From positions 2,356,001 through 2,420,000 of the forward strand of contig CAWAGV010000002.1 in assembly GCA_963781725.1 (NCBI GenBank): 64,000 bases of DNA, in the 5' to 3' direction. The translations under genes and the position numbers were made by a program. Positions 43,653 through 52,777 of the stretch are shown piece by piece. How positions within the stretch are numbered: position 1 is the stretch's first letter; every line of letters begins with the position of its first letter. The notes beneath the pieces are model-generated. The model searched no databases. It was not told the origin of the DNA and was given only the letters and a program-made list of their open reading frames with translations. The DNA is from BOG-931 sp963781725. Its GTDB lineage: Bacteria > Pseudomonadota > Alphaproteobacteria > Rhizobiales > Xanthobacteraceae.

Positions 43653-45865
43653 TCAGCCCGTCAACATCCGCAGATCCGCGTGCAGCTCGCGCAAGCGTTG
43701 CGCCAGATCGCGGGTAAAATGGGTGAACAGTTTACGGGCAATATGCGGGTGATCGTTCACGATGGTCTCAAAAGCCGAGCGGCTCAGCTCGTATCCCGAC
43801 ACGTCCTCATCGCAGACCACCGTCGCCGAGCGCCGCCCGCCTTCGATAAGGCTCATTTCGCCCACCGTTGTGCCAGCCGCCATGCTGGCGATGCGCCGCT
43901 CGTTTTGTCCCGTCGCGCGCAGCCTTACACTGACGCTGCCGCGAGTCAGGATCCACATTCGATCGGCGCTGTCGCCTTCGCAGCACACAACGCTGCCGGC
44001 GGGAAACTCGCACGGTACCAGCAATGCCTGTACGGTCGCGAGTTCATCGGAGTCGAGAGCTTGAAACAGATCAAGCTTCGCCAGTGTAATGGCTTCGTCG
44101 CGGGGGCGACCGGGCGGGGCAGCGCGCAGCGCTGCCCCCTCCATCCATTCGAGCGCGCTGTCGAGGTCCGGCAGCACTGCGTCGGCGTTGCCGGTTGCCG
44201 CGTCCAGGTCCCGGCGAGCGCCGGAATGTTGCAGAACAGAACCGTCTTGCCGCGCGAGCGGCAGCGCACGACGGCATTGGCAAGGATGTTCGCGCCTGAG
44301 ACATCGATGTCGGAGATGCCGCGCAGGTCGAGCAGGATCGCGTCGCGATCCTGCATCATTTCGGATATGACGCGCGAAAGGTCGTCGGCATTGCCGAAGA
44401 ACAGCACGCCTTGCAGCTCAAGCACCACCCGCCGAGCGCCGCTGCGCCGCAAGATCTCCATGTCGGCGGCGGACCGCACGCGCTTCGAGAGCACCTCATC
44501 TCCACTGTAACGACGGCGTACGATCGGCCGACTCATCCGGGCGATGAAAATCAGGCCAGCGAGGACAAAGCCGGCGAACGCGCCGGCGACGATCGAGCTT
44601 GCCAGCGTAACGACCATGACGATCGCGACGATCGAAAGACTCTGCAAGGTCTGGCGACGGTCGAATATGGGCTTCCTGCGTATCGCGTCGGCAGCGAGGC
44701 GAAGGCTCCAGCGGTCGACGATCTGCGCGGCGATGGTCACGAGTACCGCAGCCAGAACGGCCGCCGGCACGCGTGCCAGGACGGGGGAAAGGACGAGAAC
44801 CACCAATAGAATCCAGACGGCGCAGCCGATAGCGGCCATCCGGGTTTGACCTCCGGCGCGAAAGCACGCCGCTGACGCGGCTGGTGTCGGATAAGAAAAC
44901 AATCCGACAGTTAACGCTCCGGCCATATTGGCGACGCCCTGCGCAAGCAGATCCCGTGCCGGACGAGGTGGCAGATCGGCCAGCGTCTGGGCTGAGCGGA
45001 AGCAGAGCAGCGCTTGCAGCGTACTGACGACACTCAAGGTGAGGGCGGTGAGCAATAGCTGCGGCGCATGTGAGAAGATTGCCGACCATGCCTCTCGATC
45101 GACAAGGTTGTCCAACGGCGACAACGACAAGAGCGCCAGCGGCGACATCCCGCCAATGGTCGGTCCAAGGTCAATCTGGGGAAAAAGCGATTTCAACAGA
45201 TAGAATAACGCGCATCCTGCGACCAAAACGGTCACAGGGATCGGGACTCTCGCGATCCGATTGGCAAACAGGATTGCGGAGATTGAAAGCAGCAACACGA
45301 ACGCCAACATCGGCGGATGGTTGATCGCTGGCCACTGATTGCCGGCCGCGCCTTCGGCAAATCTGAAAAACGGCCGTAACTGGCTCAAGGCGATGAGCAT
45401 GGCGACACTGTTGACGAATCCCGCCACCACCGGATGCGGAGTAAATTTGATGATACGGCCGATATTGAGGGCGCCGAACAGCACTTGCAGAATACCACCG
45501 GCAAACGAGCAAAGCGCAATCGCCAGCACCATCCATTGCAAATGACCGGAGAACGCCGGATCAGCCGCGACCGGTCCGGCGATTGCTACCAGCATGATCG
45601 AAATGCTGGGAGCCGGCGACGTCACGATAAACGAGGATGAGGCGACAAGGGCGGCGACGGTGCCGGCTATTACTGCCTCGCAGAGTCCCGCCACTGCTCC
45701 TTGCGAGAGGTATTCCGATCCGAGCTGCGTGTAAACCAGCACTCCAGCGGACATCGAGATCGGCAACGTCCCGCATGCGGCGGTTAGGCCGGCGGCGATG
45801 TCGCGGCGTAGTGAGGCAAATCTGTCCAGGAGTGATGGTGCTTGCAGAGTAACCGATGACTGCAA
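43653..45865 (-). pseudogene. frameshifted SulP anion transporter with STAS and cyclic-nucleotide-binding domains
   Basis: Restored, the product has about 737 residues: SulP membrane domain with about 10-12 helices ('LTAACGTLPISMSAGVLVYTQLG'), a STAS domain ('LELQGVLFFGNADDLSRVI', 'ILLDLRGISDIDVSGANIL'), and a C-terminal cNMP-binding domain with the phosphate cassette 'VGEMSLIEGGRRSATVV'. The join is broken at 44210-44212: coding GCCGGGACC lacks one G compared with GCCGGGGAC, which would give AGDLDAATG and continue into the second frame. As it stands the first frame runs to 43946 with a wrong tail and the cNMP part (from a GTG at 44177) stands alone. A TTG start at 45865 follows GGGAGG. SulP proteins transport sulfate, bicarbonate or dicarboxylates. 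Confidence 0.8.
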
Positions 45866-46027
45866 AGAAGCCTCCCGCGCCAGAGCGGACGTCGGGTGCC
45901 GCAGAATTAATTCTCCGCGAGTCGGCGTCGCCCACAATGGGCAAAGTATCCGTGCGAGGTGCTTTTGTGAACGGTCGTAAGCAGCCCAGGCCAGGCTACC
46001 GATTGTGAGGACGGCCGGACGAACGCC

Positions 46028-46864
46028 TTACAGTCTGATCTCGCCCAGACTGATGCTGGCGCCGAGTGTCGCTTCGATGCTCTTGGTCCGGCCGCTGGCG
46101 AAAATCTGCACCGTATAGCGGCCGGAATTCTCGTCGAGCTTGTCGAATTTGAAGTCGCCATAGTTGTCGGTGGTGGTGACCGCCAGTGACACGCCGTCCC
46201 TGACCAACTGCACGCTGGCGCCCTCGACGCAATCGATGGCGCCATTTTTCTCCTCGGCGACCGAACCGCCGATGAAGCACTTCGAATAGCGCCAGAGATT
46301 GCGGTAGTAGATTCGCGGCTTGGTGTTGAGTTCGGGCCGCATCACTTCGAGGCCTTCGTCGCGGGCCATGCGGGCCATCTCTTCATCCTCGACTTTGACC
46401 GCGCGCATCGCGCCGGTCGGGCATGACTGGTGGCCGCGCGTCTGCTGCCAGCCCTGGTCGATGAGGTGGGCGTCGAAGGTCCAGGCTTGTGGAAGCTGCT
46501 GTTCCTCGTTCCACCAGATGTGGCCGTAAGGGCAGGCTTCAACGAGCTGCTTCTGCCCCTTGGCCTTTTCCGGATCGATGATGACGATGCCGTCCTTGCG
46601 CTTCTTGATCGCACCCTTGGGTGCCGCCTTGATGCACGGCGCGTCGTCGCAGTGATTGCAGGTGGTCGGCACGTAGGCGACGTCGATCATCGGGATTTGG
46701 CCGCGTTCCTTTTGCAGGATGTTGATCCACTTGTGGCCATGCCGCGGCATCGGCGCCGAATAGCCGGGCCAGTCGTTGCCGACATATTCGTCCATGGCCG
46801 CAAGCGTGCACAGGTTGCAGTTGGTGCACTCGGCGACGTCGATGATCATGTTCCATTTTTTCAT
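46028..46864 (-). CDS. transhydroxylase-like iron-sulfur subunit (beta/small subunit)
   Basis: The 278-residue protein matches the small subunit of pyrogallol-phloroglucinol transhydroxylase and resorcinol hydroxylase along its length: 'MIIDVAECTNCNLC', 'DEYVGNDWPGYSAPMPRHGHKWINI', 'CNHCDDAPC', 'DGIVIIDPEKAKGQKQLVEACPYG', then 'GLEVMRPELNTKPRIYYRNLWRY' and a C-terminal Ig/transthyretin-like domain (about 205-278, 'DNYGDFKFDKLDE'). The family has a further CxxC after CPYG; here that site reads WTFD, so only eight ligand cysteines remain, enough for two [4Fe-4S] clusters rather than three. It passes electrons to or from the molybdenum subunit encoded downstream of... that is, upstream in transcription, at 46989-50048. 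The start follows GGGAG. Confidence 0.85.
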   Translation of the reverse strand: MKKWNMIIDVAECTNCNLCTLAAMDEYVGNDWPGYSAPMPRHGHKWINILQKERGQIPMIDVAYVPTTCNHCDDAPCIKAAPKGAIKKRKDGIVIIDPEKAKGQKQLVEACPYGHIWWNEEQQLPQAWTFDAHLIDQGWQQTRGHQSCPTGAMRAVKVEDEEMARMARDEGLEVMRPELNTKPRIYYRNLWRYSKCFIGGSVAEEKNGAIDCVEGASVQLVRDGVSLAVTTTDNYGDFKFDKLDENSGRYTVQIFASGRTKSIEATLGASISLGEIRL

Positions 46865-46884
46865 TATTGTTACTCCCGGGAGCG

Positions 46885-46990
46885 CATCCTTCGAGACGCA
46901 GCCTTGAGGCCGCTCCTCAGGATGAGGTCCGTACAAAATGCGTGCCCCTCATCCTGAGGAGCCGTGCGAAGCGCGGCGTCTCGAAGGATC
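46885..46990. repeat. dispersed palindromic repeat, family A variant
   Basis: CATCCTTCGAGACGC at one end and GCGTCTCGAAGGATC at the other, with CTCCTCAGGATGAGG and CCTCATCCTGAGGAG inside, make a double hairpin. It lies exactly between the two transhydroxylase-like subunit genes, overlapping the last bases of the large-subunit gene, and could lower or stabilise expression of the downstream small subunit. Confidence 0.8.
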
Positions 46991-49900
46991 ATTTCGCCGG
47001 CACCAGGTTGGCTTCTTGCAGCGTCCGCTTGATTTCCAAGTCACGCTTCGCGTCCTTCTCCATCGCGGCGAAGGTCGCGGACATGTGTTCGATGCGGCGG
47101 TCCCAGACCTCGATCTGCACCAGCGAGTTGGCGCCGGCGAGCGAGTGGGTGGTCTTGGTCTGCGTCCGCTCCGGCGTGAGCAGGTTGAGGCAGCCGCCGC
47201 GATCGACCGATTTGCCGGGCTCGCCCATCGGATCGTAGACTGCGGAAAACTCGTAACCGTGCGCGACGCCGTGCGGCAGCCGCTGTGTCGGCAGCGCCGC
47301 GCAGATTACGGCGCCGCGATCGTTGAAGACCTTCACCAGATCATGCTTGTTGATGCCGCGCGCTTTGGCGTCGTCGGCGTTCATCCGCACGACCCAGTAG
47401 TAGTAGCCGTCGACGTTGACCCGATGGTCTTCGATGTTGAGCAGGAACGAATCCTTGCCGTCGCCCTGGGTGTGGAACGAATATTTCGAATGCGGCGTCA
47501 GCAATTGCAGCGGATAGCGTTCGAACAGTTCGCCGGAATGCGCGCCTTCCCATGACGGCTCGTACTTGACGATCGGCGGCCGCTCCGGATCGTTGAAGCG
47601 CTTGAGCGAATTGCACTCGAATTCGAGCTTGCCGGATTGCGTCTGCAAGCCGCGCAGGAATTCCTCGGTGTAGTCCGAGGGCAGGGGCTGCGCCTCGGGC
47701 ACGTCCTTCTTGCGGTTCTCCCAGAACCAGCGGAACGACACCGGCGCGCGCAGCTTCTCCTTCTCCGCCGGCACGACAAAGTAGCCGCGCTTGAGAAACT
47801 TCCGCCACGAGATGTGCTTCGGCAGGTCGGAGGCGAGGAAGACGCGCTTGACCCAATCGATCTCGTTGCAGCCTTCGGAGAAGTAATTGGCGAGACCGAG
47901 TGGCTTGCACAGCTCGTTGAAGATCCAGTAGTCGGACCTCAACTCGCCTTGCGGCTTGATCGCCGGCGCCTGGAATACGATGACGCGGTGGTTGAGCTGC
48001 TGCTGGCCGTGATGGCCATAGCCGCCGAGGCCGGCCCATTCGCTGATGTCGGTGCGTTCAAAGTTGGTGCAGGCCGGCAACAGGATGTCGGCGAACTTGG
48101 CTTCGCCTTCGTTCCAGATCGACTGGTTGACGACGAATTCCAGATTCGGCGACTGATACATCCGCACCCAGCGGTTGGTGTTGTTCATCGTCGACAGGAT
48201 CGAGCCGCCGTATTTGTAGAGCATGTGCACCGGCGAATAGCCCGGCGTCGGATAACCGAATTTGGCGAACTGGTGCTCGATGGACTTGCCGACCCACGGA
48301 TAGCCTTCGGCTTTGCCGTCGGCGATCGCCTCCGGCACGAAGATGCGCGGGATGCGCTGGCCGTTCGAGCTCATCGACGGCAGTTGCGGCATGCGCTGGT
48401 AGAGCTCGACCGGCATCGCCGTGTTTTCCAGATCGCCCGACATGCCGCCGTCGGCATAGCCGGGGAAATAGAAATTGAAGTCGATCGGCGTGCCCCATTG
48501 CAGGTTGCCCATATTGATGCCGGGCTTGCCGAGACCCTGCATGGCGACGAGACACACCATCACCCGCGCCCACTGGATGCCGGTCTGGTTGCGGCAGGCG
48601 CCGCCGTGGCCGTTGCCCCAGCCGCCGGGCGCGAGATAGACGCGCTTCTTGCCCCATTCGCGGGCCAGTGCGCGGACGTCTTTGGCCGGGACGCCGGTTT
48701 CCTGTTCCTGCCACTCCGGCGTTTTCGGAATACCGTCTTCTTCGCCGAGCAGATAGGCCTTCCACTTGTCGAAGCCGACCGTGTGGGTTTCGACGTAGGC
48801 TTTGTCGTAGAGGCCTTCCTTGATCCAGACGTTGGCGATCGCCATCGCCATCGCCACCGAGGTCGTCGGCTTCGGCGCAAACCATTTGCCCGGCAGGAAC
48901 TGCGCCGAAGCGTTGTAGTACGGATCGACGTGGACGACCTTGATGCCGAGCTTGGGATCTTTCAACCACTGCCGGCGCGTGGTGCCTTCTTGCGCGCCAT
49001 AGGAGCCCGAGGTGGTTTCAGGGTCGGCGGACCAGAACACCACCATGTCGCAGTTCTGCAAACAGTCTTCGACGGTGCCGTAGGTTTCCGACTGGCCGAC
49101 GCGCAGCGTATGGCCCCAGTGATGCACCGCGCCCCAGTACCAGCCTTCCCACGAATCCGGATTGTGATGGATGCGCGTCATGCCGACGGCATTGGCGAAA
49201 CGGAACAGCGCCGACAGGTAGTAGCCGATGTTGCCCCAGGTGTGATGTGAGCCGTGCGAGAAGGTGATCGCGCCGGGGCCGTATTCGCGCTTCTGGCGCT
49301 TGATCTCGTCGGTGACGATCTTGATCGCTTCGTCCCAGGAGATGCGGACGTAGCCCGACTTGCCGCGGTTCTGCGGATTGCGCTCGCCGTTCGGATCGAA
49401 ATCGACCCGTTTCATCGGATAGAGCAGGCGGTCGGGCGAATAGACGATCGACTTCACGTTCTGGCCGTGCGGCGCCAGCGTGGTCTTGCGCGGTGGCGTG
49501 AGCTTCAGCCCTTTGGCCTCGATGGTCCAGGACGCGCCGTCTTCCTCGGTGAGGTCGATTGGGGTCAGGCGGATGATCTTGCCGTCCTTGACGTCGACAA
49601 AAACCGGGCCGCCGTTGGTCATGTTGCAATAGCGCGTGATGCCGCGGCGGAGCTTGCGGCCGTACTTGATTCCGGCTGACTGGCTGAGCATCAGCGTCTG
49701 CGCGAACCAGTTGGTCAGGCGCTCTTCGCCCTCCACGGTGAGGACGAAGTCCTTCTGGGCGTTGATCTGGTCGAGCCAGTTGATCGGCGGCATCAACAGC
49801 GACGCCCCGACCTCGGCATTCTTGAACATCAGCTTGATGTCGGGTTTCCCGTTCAGCCCGGAGCCGGTCGTCACCGCGCCATCGTTGAAGGCGATCCAGC

Positions 49901-50048
49901 GTCCGATCTCCTCGTCGCGGGTCATGATCTGGGCGACGAAATTGTGCTCCTTCAGCCGGGCCTTGAAGTCCGAGTTGCGACGGGCGGCATGCTTGAGGAG
50001 TTGCGCCGCACCGAACAGGATGACCGGCAGCTTGGTCCTGGCGAACAT
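46989..50048 (-). CDS. transhydroxylase-like molybdopterin enzyme, large subunit, with N-terminal SCP2-like extension
   Basis: The 1019-residue protein aligns from about residue 140 with the 875-residue large subunit of pyrogallol-phloroglucinol transhydroxylase/resorcinol hydroxylase (DMSO-reductase family): 'NGGPVFVDVKDGKIIRLTPID', 'YPMKRVDFDPNGERNPQ', 'GSHHTWGNIGYY', 'HHNPDSWEGWYWG', 'VFWSADPETTSG', 'PGYADGGMSGD' and 'YDPMGEPGKSVDRGGC'. The Ser of NPDS (Mo ligand) and the His of SHH (active site) known from that enzyme are kept. Residues 1-140 are extra and look like an SCP2-type lipid/sterol-carrier fold ('GRWIAFNDGAVTTGSGLNGKPDIKLMFKN'). No Tat signal, so cytoplasmic. It would hydroxylate an aromatic ring with water or a phenolic co-substrate. 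The start follows AGGAGGACGCTA. Confidence 0.87.
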   Translation of the reverse strand: MFARTKLPVILFGAAQLLKHAARRNSDFKARLKEHNFVAQIMTRDEEIGRWIAFNDGAVTTGSGLNGKPDIKLMFKNAEVGASLLMPPINWLDQINAQKDFVLTVEGEERLTNWFAQTLMLSQSAGIKYGRKLRRGITRYCNMTNGGPVFVDVKDGKIIRLTPIDLTEEDGASWTIEAKGLKLTPPRKTTLAPHGQNVKSIVYSPDRLLYPMKRVDFDPNGERNPQNRGKSGYVRISWDEAIKIVTDEIKRQKREYGPGAITFSHGSHHTWGNIGYYLSALFRFANAVGMTRIHHNPDSWEGWYWGAVHHWGHTLRVGQSETYGTVEDCLQNCDMVVFWSADPETTSGSYGAQEGTTRRQWLKDPKLGIKVVHVDPYYNASAQFLPGKWFAPKPTTSVAMAMAIANVWIKEGLYDKAYVETHTVGFDKWKAYLLGEEDGIPKTPEWQEQETGVPAKDVRALAREWGKKRVYLAPGGWGNGHGGACRNQTGIQWARVMVCLVAMQGLGKPGINMGNLQWGTPIDFNFYFPGYADGGMSGDLENTAMPVELYQRMPQLPSMSSNGQRIPRIFVPEAIADGKAEGYPWVGKSIEHQFAKFGYPTPGYSPVHMLYKYGGSILSTMNNTNRWVRMYQSPNLEFVVNQSIWNEGEAKFADILLPACTNFERTDISEWAGLGGYGHHGQQQLNHRVIVFQAPAIKPQGELRSDYWIFNELCKPLGLANYFSEGCNEIDWVKRVFLASDLPKHISWRKFLKRGYFVVPAEKEKLRAPVSFRWFWENRKKDVPEAQPLPSDYTEEFLRGLQTQSGKLEFECNSLKRFNDPERPPIVKYEPSWEGAHSGELFERYPLQLLTPHSKYSFHTQGDGKDSFLLNIEDHRVNVDGYYYWVVRMNADDAKARGINKHDLVKVFNDRGAVICAALPTQRLPHGVAHGYEFSAVYDPMGEPGKSVDRGGCLNLLTPERTQTKTTHSLAGANSLVQIEVWDRRIEHMSATFAAMEKDAKRDLEIKRTLQEANLVPAK

Positions 50049-50094
50049 TAGCGTCCTCCTCATGCGCGCACCGGCGCGTAGGCTTCGGCCGCGC

Positions 50095-50195
50095 GGGGCA
50101 TATTCCCCTCAAAGCACGATCCGGAACGAGACAACCGGAGCGGCGCGGACGTTTCGCGGACTTTGCAATAATTCCGTCGTGATTGGAACCGTTCC
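50095..50195. promoter_or_regulatory. inverted repeats in the transhydroxylase/VOC divergent promoter
   Basis: GGAAC-C-GTTCC (50185-50195) is a perfect 11-bp palindrome and GGGG-CATATT-CCCC (50095-50108) is a second inverted repeat close to the large-subunit start. The 283-bp region between the divergent genes otherwise shows no gene. They are candidate operators for a phenol-responsive or redox regulator; evidence is symmetry and place only. Confidence 0.3.
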
Positions 50196-50331
50196 GGTCT
50201 CGCAAGAGCCATGCGTTCGGAGGCTTGGGCCATAGTCTCCGGATTCTTCCGGTGGTCTGCGGTTCCGCTTCGGTATAGGCTCCGGCTCACCCAACGGAGT
50301 ACGCCAAGAATACGCTACAGGAGTACGCTAC

Positions 50332-50715
50332 ATGGCCAAGCTCAGGCACATTGCCATCCAGGTTCCGGACCTCGAAAAGGCCGCCGCTTTTTACGAAGGC
50401 GTATTCGGCCTGACACGCCTGAAGAAGGTCGAGGCCCCGATCGGCAATGCGATCTCGCTGTCGGACGGCGTCGTGAATCTGACCCTGCTGCATTTTCCGG
50501 CGGGCACCAACGGCGGCAAGGGCGGTCCGGATTGGGCCGGGTTGCATCATTTCGGATTCATTGTCGACGACGAGAATGCAACCGCCGAGACCATCAAGAA
50601 GCACGGCGGCGAGTTCTTCATGAAGCTGCCGCAATACCCGGGCGTCGACGCCGAGAACAAATTCAAGGACCCCAACGGCATCGTGTTCGACGTGACCGAG
50701 CACGGTTGGGGCTGA
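50332..50715 (+). CDS. VOC/glyoxalase-family protein
   Basis: The 127-residue protein is one glyoxalase-like module: 'KLRHIAIQVPDLEKAAAFYEGVFGLTRL', 'WAGLHHFGFIVDD' with the second metal His, and 'KFKDPNGIVFDVTEHGWG' with the metal Glu region. It would form a dimer and act as an epimerase, lyase or dioxygenase. The start follows CAGGAGTACGCTAC. It is divergent from the transhydroxylase-like operon and may handle its product. Confidence 0.82.
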   Translation: MAKLRHIAIQVPDLEKAAAFYEGVFGLTRLKKVEAPIGNAISLSDGVVNLTLLHFPAGTNGGKGGPDWAGLHHFGFIVDDENATAETIKKHGGEFFMKLPQYPGVDAENKFKDPNGIVFDVTEHGWG

Positions 50716-50759
50716 TCGGTCGAGGACCGTGCAAGGCGTGGCGCGCCGGCGCCGCCGCT

Positions 50760-51701
50760 TTATCGCGCAATAATGTTCTGCATCTCGCCTGTCTTGCTGG
50801 CGAGGAACAGGCGCATGTTGTCGACCACCAGCGGCATGACGAAGTCTTCGTATTCGACGACATAGCCGCCGATATGCGGCGTGATGAAGACGTTAGGCAG
50901 ATCCCAGAATGGACTGTCCTTCGGTAACGGTTCGGTCTTGAAGACTTCGAGCGCCGCGCCGGCGATCTTGCGTTCGCGCAAAGCCGCCAGCAAGGCGTCC
51001 TCGTCGACCGTCTGGCCGCGGCCGGCGCTGATGTAATAGGCGGTCGGTTTCATCGCGGCGAAGATTTTTGCATCGAAAATGTCGAGGTTCTCGGGGCTGG
51101 CCGGCAGCATGTTGATGAGATAGTCGGCACGAGCCGCCGCTTCGGCGAGATTTCCGGTTGCAATCATCTCGTCGAAGCCGGCTTCTTTACGCGGGCTGCG
51201 CGAGACACCGATGACGCGCATGCCGAGCGCCTTGAGAGCTTCGCCGATCGCCGCGCCAACAATACCGGTGCCGGCGATAACGGCGGTCTTGCCATGCAAG
51301 GTGCTCCACAGCCGCCGCTCCCAGAAGTGCGCCTTCTGATCGCCGGCGAGCCGCACCACGTCGCGGCTGACGCCCATCATCATGTAGATGACCTGCTCGC
51401 GCATCGGCGGGCCGTGAATGCCGCGGCCGCTGGTGATCAGGACGTCCGGCTTCAGCGACGGGCTGCGCAGAAAGTGATCGACGCCGGTGGCGAGCGACTG
51501 AATCCATTTCAGCTTCGGCGCGCCGGACAGCATGAAATCGCGCAGTTCGATGCCGAACATCACCATGACGTCGATATCGGACAGGTCGCCGCCGACTTCG
51601 GCGGCTTTATGGAACAGCGCGAATTGCAGAGCGGGAAACTCCGCATGCAAGGCGTCGCGGTACATTTCGGCGTGGACGTCGACGATCAGGACTTTGGTCA
51701 T
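50760..51701 (-). CDS. D-2-hydroxyacid dehydrogenase
   Basis: The 313-residue protein has the D-isomer hydroxyacid dehydrogenase fold: catalytic domain strands at the ends, a Rossmann motif 'VIAGTGIVGAAIGEAL' in the middle, and the catalytic Arg (SAGRGQTVDEDALL), Glu (AALEVFKTEPLP) and His (ITPHIGG). It reduces a 2-keto acid or oxidises a D-2-hydroxy acid with NAD(P). The ATG overlaps the stop of the amidohydrolase gene by 4 bp, so the two are coupled. Confidence 0.9.
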   Translation of the reverse strand: MTKVLIVDVHAEMYRDALHAEFPALQFALFHKAAEVGGDLSDIDVMVMFGIELRDFMLSGAPKLKWIQSLATGVDHFLRSPSLKPDVLITSGRGIHGPPMREQVIYMMMGVSRDVVRLAGDQKAHFWERRLWSTLHGKTAVIAGTGIVGAAIGEALKALGMRVIGVSRSPRKEAGFDEMIATGNLAEAAARADYLINMLPASPENLDIFDAKIFAAMKPTAYYISAGRGQTVDEDALLAALRERKIAGAALEVFKTEPLPKDSPFWDLPNVFITPHIGGYVVEYEDFVMPLVVDNMRLFLASKTGEMQNIIAR

Positions 51702-52657
51702 GCCTGCGGCAGGCCCAGATAACGCGCGGCGTTGCCGTACGCGACGTCCGCGCGAACCGGTTCGGCGAGCGGCGTGTGATCGAGGAACTCGCCAGCCTCC
51801 TGTGCCGACTCGAACGGGTAGTCGGCGCCGAACATTACGCGGTCCTTGCCGAGCGCGGCGAGCGAGCAGTTCAGCGGCTCGGACGAGCACATGCCCGACG
51901 TGGTCACGACGATGTTCTGCTTGATGTAATCCGACGGCGCTTTGGCGAGCTTCACGCTGTAAAGCTTGGCGCGGCTGTCGAAGCGCCACAGCAGGAAAGG
52001 CAGCGTCTCGCCGAGGTGGCCGAGCATCAGCCGGGCGCGCGGGAAGCGGTCGAACAGCCCGCTGAACACCAGCCGCAGCGCGTGCGAGCCGGTTTCAAAG
52101 CCCCATTCCCAGGTCGCCCGCCGCAAGCCATGAACGCCTTCGAGAGCGGGCGAGGGGACGACCGGGTCGGTCGGATGGATGTAGATCGTCGCGCCCAGCG
52201 CCTCGGCCCGCTCCCAGAACGGATGCAGCGAGGGATGGTCGAGATACTGGCCGTGGGTATGGCCATTGATCATCGCGCCACAGAATTTAAGGTCGCGCAT
52301 GCAGCGTTCGAGCTCGTCAGCGGCGCCGCGCGGGTCCTGCATTCCCAGATGGGCAAAGCCGGAATAGCGATCAGGCCGTTTGTTGAGTTCGCGCGCGAGG
52401 AAGTCATTGGACTCGCGCGCTCGTTTGGTCGCAATGCCGGCGTCACGCTCGGCCTGCACGCCTGGCCCGGCGATCGCCAGCACGGAACGGGCGATGCCGG
52501 CCTGATCCATGGATTGCAGCCGCATGTCGCCGAAATCGGTCAGCCGCGCGTGGAGGTTTTTGGCATGACCCGGCTCGACCCCTTTGACGGTCGGCCACCA
52601 ATACTCTTCAAGCTCCGGCGACAGGAAGTGCTCTTCGAGTGCTATTTTTTGGACCAT
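51698..52657 (-). CDS. amidohydrolase-family protein (gamma-resorcylate decarboxylase/ACMSD type)
   Basis: The 319-residue protein has 'KIALEEHFLSPELEEYW' (metal ExH), 'GAMINGHTHGQYLDHPSLHPFWERAE', 'TIYIHPTDPVVPSP' (metal His), 'LMLGHLGETLPFLLWRFDSR' (catalytic His) and 'VMFGADYPFE' (catalytic Asp). This is the metal-dependent decarboxylase type that acts on 2,6-dihydroxybenzoate and related acids. A gamma-resorcylate decarboxylase would yield resorcinol, which is the substrate of the enzyme most like the neighbouring molybdoenzyme. The start at 52657 follows GAGGAAACGC. It is coupled to the hydroxyacid dehydrogenase gene. Confidence 0.83.
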   Translation of the reverse strand: MVQKIALEEHFLSPELEEYWWPTVKGVEPGHAKNLHARLTDFGDMRLQSMDQAGIARSVLAIAGPGVQAERDAGIATKRARESNDFLARELNKRPDRYSGFAHLGMQDPRGAADELERCMRDLKFCGAMINGHTHGQYLDHPSLHPFWERAEALGATIYIHPTDPVVPSPALEGVHGLRRATWEWGFETGSHALRLVFSGLFDRFPRARLMLGHLGETLPFLLWRFDSRAKLYSVKLAKAPSDYIKQNIVVTTSGMCSSEPLNCSLAALGKDRVMFGADYPFESAQEAGEFLDHTPLAEPVRADVAYGNAARYLGLPQA

Positions 52658-52714
52658 GCGTTTCCTCAAGCCTTCCGTCTTGGCGACGGGTCTATAACCG
52701 ATATCAGATGCAGT

Positions 52715-52722
52715 GGTATACC
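52715..52722. promoter_or_regulatory. GntR/FCD-type operator candidate
   Basis: GTGGTATACCGC contains the palindrome GGTATACC between the divergent amidohydrolase and cyclase operons. TNGTATACNA-type palindromes are the usual sites of FadR-subfamily GntR regulators of organic-acid catabolism. No GntR gene is in the window. Confidence 0.35.
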
Positions 52723-52777
52723 GCCCAACCGATGCTATAAGCGCATGGCTTAGAAGGCGTGTTCAAGGAGGCTTTCA

